From positions 1 through 52,393 of the forward strand of contig NZ_AQHR01000051.1 in assembly GCF_000390185.1 (NCBI RefSeq): 52,393 nucleotides of DNA, given 5' to 3'. This DNA is from Lunatimonas lonarensis (GTDB lineage Bacteria; Bacteroidota; Bacteroidia; Cytophagales; Cyclobacteriaceae). Under the pieces are notes generated by a model, which ran no database searches, was not told the DNA's origin, and saw nothing but the letters and a program-made list of their open reading frames with translations. The position numbers were made by a program, and so were the translations under genes. Positions 52,352 through 52,393 of this stretch are shown here, one piece after another (positions within the stretch are counted from its first letter, which is position 1; each line of letters opens with the position of its first letter).

Positions 52352-52393
52352 GTGTGCCGTGCATGTTAACTAACTAGGTGGTGAAAGTCCACT
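52352..52393 (+). mobile_element. 5' end of a probable group II intron (runs off the window)
   Basis: GTGTGCC at 52352 matches the conserved GUGYG 5' end of group II introns. Downstream, CTAACTAGGTGGTGAAAGTCC and the closing ACT form the small GGTGGTGAAAGTCCACT hairpin typical of domain I. Insertion a few bases after a terminator hairpin is the hallmark of bacterial class C introns. Only 42 bases are visible, so the ribozyme and its reverse transcriptase cannot be checked. Confidence 0.6.

Overview
The window looks like chromosomal DNA of a Bacteroidota bacterium, most likely a Cytophagales/Cyclobacteriaceae-type free-living heterotroph. The grounds are a SusC/SusD pair, many lipoboxes and N-terminal signals on polymer-degrading enzymes, TAnnTTTG-type promoter elements, DUF1080 and Gfo/Idh/MocA proteins, and heme-binding propeller proteins. 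No rRNA or tRNA gene was seen. Most of the window is moderately GC-rich and densely coding. The accessory pieces are visibly different: AT-rich cassettes at the left end and decayed DNA around 11.8-13.1 kb and 45.9-48.0 kb.

Layout. 1-2.4 kb: two AT-rich genes (DUF262 protein, MORN-repeat lipoprotein) separated and bounded by palindromic elements with the logic of integron attC sites. 2.6-5.5 kb: a FAD/Fe-S D-2-hydroxyacid dehydrogenase of YdiJ type (minus strand). 5.7-11.8 kb: a four-gene plus-strand operon (Tat-exported Gfo/Idh/MocA oxidoreductase, DUF1080 protein, PhyH dioxygenase, heme-binding propeller/HEAT protein). 11.8-13.1 kb: relic DNA with a truncated, internally deleted copy of an esterase gene whose intact copy lies at 15.8-17.1 kb. 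13.1-17.7 kb: a Tat-exported GHL6-type glycoside hydrolase, a RHH antitoxin with a truncated toxin start, the esterase lipoprotein and an NTF2-like secreted protein. 18-23.3 kb: cytochrome/FG-GAP protein, exported M24 peptidase, DUF6544-like membrane protein, and an Ntn-type amide hydrolase (minus).

23.5-37.1 kb is a polysaccharide- or glycoconjugate-utilisation locus: GH31 lipoprotein, SusC, SusD, a perfect hairpin, then an unrecognised 580-residue exported protein overlapping a sulfatase, and a lipoprotein joining a c-type heme domain to a propeller. 37.2-44.8 kb: L-serine dehydratase, a divergent AraC regulator with phased repeats between them, and a peptide/imino-acid set (DPP IV, DapA-family lyase, aminopeptidase P) that suggests use of proline- or hydroxyproline-rich peptides. 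44.9-45.8 kb: an alpha/beta-hydrolase lipoprotein. 45.9-47.9 kb: remains of a restriction/helicase defence locus. 48-52.2 kb: surface polysaccharide genes (UDP-xylose synthase, receiver protein, a sugar transferase carrying a degenerate receiver domain, glycosyltransferase). The window ends 42 bases into what looks like a group II intron placed just after a terminator hairpin.

The best candidates for something undescribed are the cassette elements at the left edge, the operon pairing the unknown 580-residue protein with a sulfatase and a heme propeller lipoprotein, and the receiver / pseudo-receiver-sugar-transferase pair. All functional statements come from reading the sequence; no database search was run.
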